Positions 62,801 through 64,000 of a DNA stretch of 64,000 nucleotides are shown here, piece after piece. The first letter of the stretch is position 1. Each line of letters opens with the position of its first letter. The DNA is from Eledone cirrhosa. Lineage: Eukaryota; Mollusca; Cephalopoda; Octopoda; Eledonidae. The DNA is taken from assembly GCA_964016885.1 (NCBI GenBank), contig OZ024757.1, positions 26,809,954 through 26,873,953 of the forward strand, read 5' to 3'. Under the pieces are notes generated by a model, which did not search any database, was not told the origin of the DNA, and was given only the letters and a program-made list of their open reading frames with translations. Both the position numbers and the translations under genes were made by a program.

Positions 62801-63072
62801 TCAGGCCTGGAATATGCCTGGAATATGCCCAAGAAACGCCATATGTCAATACGACGCCCCTACGAATCTATCAGGAGTTATGGGAGACCATATATACATA
62901 CATACATTAAATAAAATAGAAATGACAAGAGGTGACATACAAGCATAATCTTGACTGCGAGGTCGTTGAGGACAGTACAGGATGGGAAGAGATTTCTTCT
63001 GTCCGAGAATAGTTCATGTTTGATTTAGACAGGCTGACCATCTTGAAACACAGCAGCATATTGTTAATATCT
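56769..63072 (-). CDS. MVB12-like ESCRT-I subunit gene, partial (4 exons)
   Basis: Four minus-strand exons, 63072-62941, 60873-60752, 59556-59495 and 56819-56769, join in one frame (367 nt, about 122 residues) with consensus acceptors and GTATGT/GTAAGT donors. The order is [11 protein letters not shown] (resembles the last strand of a MABP domain), a Ser/Asn-rich linker, then [14 protein letters not shown] (resembles the UMA motif 'VPF.LHPRF' of MVB12) and [15 protein letters not shown] (compare 'I.SL.DIE' after the UMA motif). In other animals MVB12 is an ESCRT-I subunit acting in endosomal cargo sorting, with MABP binding acidic lipids. The 5' exons lie beyond the window and the final exon was not found. 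Identification rests on remembered motifs; the exon chain itself is much firmer. Confidence 0.6.
56892..56975. mobile_element. 84-bp mariner-like MITE
   Basis: Inverted ends 'tattgggtcgtcaagtatga' and 'tcataattgacaactcaata' surround 'aaatttgtagaaatttgtag'. TA at both tips. Lies in the intron just upstream of the 56819 exon. Confidence 0.7.
57000..57240. other. Intron sequence, unassigned
   Basis: No repeat or exon recognised in 57000-57240; balanced composition. Confidence 0.35.
57245..59283. repeat. 2-kb minisatellite of 18-22-bp TG-rich units
   Basis: The unit 'tgtgtgtttgtgtgaatgta' (plus TG variants) is repeated about 95 times; rarer 'tatttgtgggaatgta' units are interspersed in clusters. 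A 798-codon minus open frame and several plus frames exist only because units carry no stop codon, and they encode His/Thr or Cys/Val strings. I reject them as proteins. Confidence 0.95.
59284..59342. mobile_element. Right-end fragment of a TTAA MITE
   Basis: 'aggtgagagtattctggcca … ttaaatacaaaagggttag'. Confidence 0.55.
59385..59490. repeat. 22.2-kb-family fragment beside an exon
   Basis: 'gatgggatggtcatgtttag', 'aaagcatttgataataagtc' and (CAA)n at 59470-59484, directly downstream of the exon 59556-59495 donor. Confidence 0.5.
59495..59556 (-). CDS. MVB12-like gene exon with UMA-like motif
   Basis: Acceptor 'tgtctcttttag', 62 nt, donor GTAAGT. After Pro completed across the junction (C|CT) it reads [29 protein letters not shown] is the diagnostic part. 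Confidence 0.72.
59600..60030. repeat. 43-bp tandem repeat, about 10 copies
   Basis: 'gagagggtgagaaataagag' + 'gtagatagagtaatagaagt' + 'aaa' with period 43 (59701 to 59744). Some units are shortened or carry an extra 'aatagaagt'. Confidence 0.92.
60045..60235 (-). repeat. SINE, GTTTCTAC family
   Basis: Near full-length: 'gtttctacttttggcacaag' to 'accgatactgccaatccacc'. Confidence 0.86.
60241..60540 (-). repeat. SINE plus duplicated flank (see 52870)
   Basis: SINE 60241-60425, then the segment 60425-60510 shared with 52930-53010. The end 'gtgttgtctgacgctctacc' (60519) repeats the SINE terminus. Confidence 0.8.
60752..60873 (-). CDS. MVB12-like gene, Ser/Asn-rich linker exon
   Basis: Acceptor 'tttgttttccag', 122 nt, donor C|GTAAGT. 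Encodes [20 protein letters not shown] then [20 protein letters not shown]. Starts with the third base of Leu (TT|A) from the upstream exon. No domain, consistent with the linker between MABP and UMA. Confidence 0.72.
60956..61357. mobile_element. TTAA MITE with an inserted repeat
   Basis: Left end 'ccctttagcatttacattac' (60960), right end 'taaatgctaaagggttaca'. Between about 60995 and 61150 lies 'tggggctttcaccctgcaat … catgaaaccaggataagcac', a SINE-type piece related to 63435-63560. Confidence 0.75.
61573..62060 (-). repeat. Nested SINE copies with a composite tail
   Basis: 'gtttctacacttggaacaag' (61580) and 'gtttctacacttgttagtac' (61737) begin two copies of the long subtype. The second is interrupted after 'ttgattatatcagttcc' (about 61803) by a plus-oriented composite tail (61805-61915) ending in (GATG)n, and resumes at 'caaccacagtacatgactgg' (61918). 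Confidence 0.7.
62075..62285 (-). repeat. SINE, long subtype
   Basis: 'gtgtcttatttaggcacaag … aaactcgattaaatcgaccc … gggatttgaactcagaatat'. Uninterrupted at the TTAA. Confidence 0.8.
62363..62520 (-). repeat. SINE, long subtype, truncated
   Basis: 'gtttctactgttggcagaag' to 'gacaggatttgaactcagaa'. Confidence 0.78.
62608..62895 (+). repeat. Full tRNA-headed SINE
   Basis: A-box-like 'tggcagagttgttagaacat', B-box 'cgagttcaaatcctaccgag', 'catcctttcacggttgataa', 'tctctctggaagaaatctgc'. It shows the complete head that minus-oriented GTTTCTAC copies only partly retain. Confidence 0.8.
62941..63072 (-). CDS. MVB12-like gene, most 5' exon in window
   Basis: Acceptor 'tctctttcag', 132 nt, donor TT|GTATGT. 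Encodes [20 protein letters not shown] then [20 protein letters not shown] and RLC. It begins one base into a codon completed upstream, so at least one more exon lies beyond 63072. Confidence 0.68.
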
Positions 63073-63202
63073 CTGAAAGAGAAAAAGGAAGGCATAAGAA
63101 ACAACAACAATTTAGGGAGCTGCTACACAATTGCCTCATCTGCTTTACATACATTTCTGCACTTAACAAAGTGTACTGGATCTAATTTATCATAACACCA
63201 GT

Positions 63203-63335
63203 ATTACCAAGGTTGTCAGGTTTTTGACACACTTATAGGATCCTCTTTATCCTTTGTTTGGCAAGTCTTCTATGGCTGGGTATCTTTCCTATTGCCAGCT
63301 ACTTTACAGAGGGCACTGGGTTTGTTTCATTGCAG
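63203..63335. repeat. Repeat shared with 7870-7990
   Basis: 'ctttgtttggcaagtcttct' and 'ggctgggtatctttcctatt' match the left copy. Confidence 0.45.
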
Positions 63336-63429
63336 CAACAGTACTAAAATGTTTGTAGTGTCTTTGATCTTTGATGCAACTATATGACAGCACATACATA
63401 AACACTAAAAAGTCTAAAGTATGTCTTCA

Positions 63430-63690
63430 GTTCAGAGGCTCATTGGGCCAGTGCTTACCCCGGTCCCATGGCATTAAGCGACTGAGAGTACAAGACTAAC
63501 CCCTGGATAGGTCACCAGCCAATCGCTGGGTTAAACCCCCAGCTATTGCTGGTACTCCTTTTCAGCTGAGTATACTGGAGCAACGTAAAATGAAGTGTTT
63601 TGCTCAAGAAGACAACACACAGCCCAGTCCAGGAATTGAACCCATGACACTATGATTGTAAGTCCAACATCCTTACCAAGAGGCCACATA
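63430..63690 (-). repeat. tRNA-headed SINE, minus
   Basis: 'cgtaaaatgaagtgttttgc' linker, 'aggaattgaacccatgacac' B-box complement, 'catccttaccaagaggccac' A-box complement; body with 'gcgactgagagtacaagac'. Confidence 0.75.
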
Positions 63691-63699
63691 CCTCCACAC

Positions 63700-63738
63700 A
63701 TACATACACACACACACACACACATATATATACATCAC

Positions 63739-63772
<34 letters not shown>

Positions 63773-63905
63773 CACATATATATATATACACACTCATCAC
63801 ATATATATACACACACACATACACACATATATATACAGACACACATACACACATATATATACACACACATACATATACACACACATATATATATATACAT
63901 ATACA
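63700..63905. repeat. (CA)n/(TA)n microsatellite block
   Basis: Alternating CACA and TATA tracts; long frames here are low-complexity artefacts. Confidence 0.9.
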
Positions 63906-64000
63906 AGTGTGTGTGTTTGTTTATAAAAACAAAGCAAAAACAGAAATACAAAGAGACATAAAGTGTTACAGCATTTGTAACGGTCACTAACCCGATAACA

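Overview
This is a eukaryotic window that is about 90% or more non-coding. It looks like DNA from a mollusc, most likely a coleoid cephalopod (octopus or squid). That assignment is an inference from intron-rich animal genes with GT/AG junctions, very abundant (TA)n, (CA)n and (GATG)n simple repeats, and dense tRNA-derived SINEs that resemble the octopus/squid SINE families as I remember them; I could not search a database.

Three protein-coding genes can be assembled exon by exon with matching splice phases. (1) GUK1, guanylate kinase, lies on the minus strand. Seven coding exons between 15703 and 5975 give a complete 193-residue cytosolic enzyme. An extra 5' exon at 30824-30752 joins in frame and adds a 33-residue, acid-free, basic N-terminus that looks like a mitochondrial presequence, so the gene spans about 25 kb. 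(2) SNRPE, the Sm core protein E of spliceosomal snRNPs, lies on the plus strand with five exons between 41716 and 44427. It is a complete 92-residue protein with an NRF1-like promoter motif and two polyadenylation signals. (3) A 3'-partial, also 5'-incomplete, gene on the minus strand (63072 to 56769) has four phase-matched exons. They resemble the end of a MABP domain followed by a UMA-like motif, as in the ESCRT-I subunit MVB12. A possible divergent first exon (41314-41278) faces SNRPE.

Everything else is repeats. Layout: 1-5.9 kb repeats and a LINE relic; 5.9-30.9 kb GUK1 with introns full of transposons; 30.9-41.2 kb intergenic repeats; 41.2-44.8 kb promoter region and SNRPE; 44.8-56.7 kb repeats; 56.7-63.1 kb the MVB12-like gene; 63.1-64 kb repeats. 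No intact autonomous transposon is present, only LINE 3' ends (four or more families) and non-autonomous elements.

The most striking repeat system is a composite tRNA-headed element. Its body carries a 48-bp unit present in one to fourteen tandem copies, followed by a constant tail and a GATG-type simple repeat. The architecture recalls primate SVA elements. A second system is a 150-230 bp palindromic-ended MITE bounded by TTAA. One copy sits inside a SINE at exactly a TTAA, and the empty site is visible in a second SINE copy, which points to piggyBac-like mobilisation. Other systems are 75-135 bp mini-palindromes with CAGGGTGTCC ends, hAT-like MITEs with an 8-bp target duplication, and long fold-back palindromes set in (TA)n tracts.
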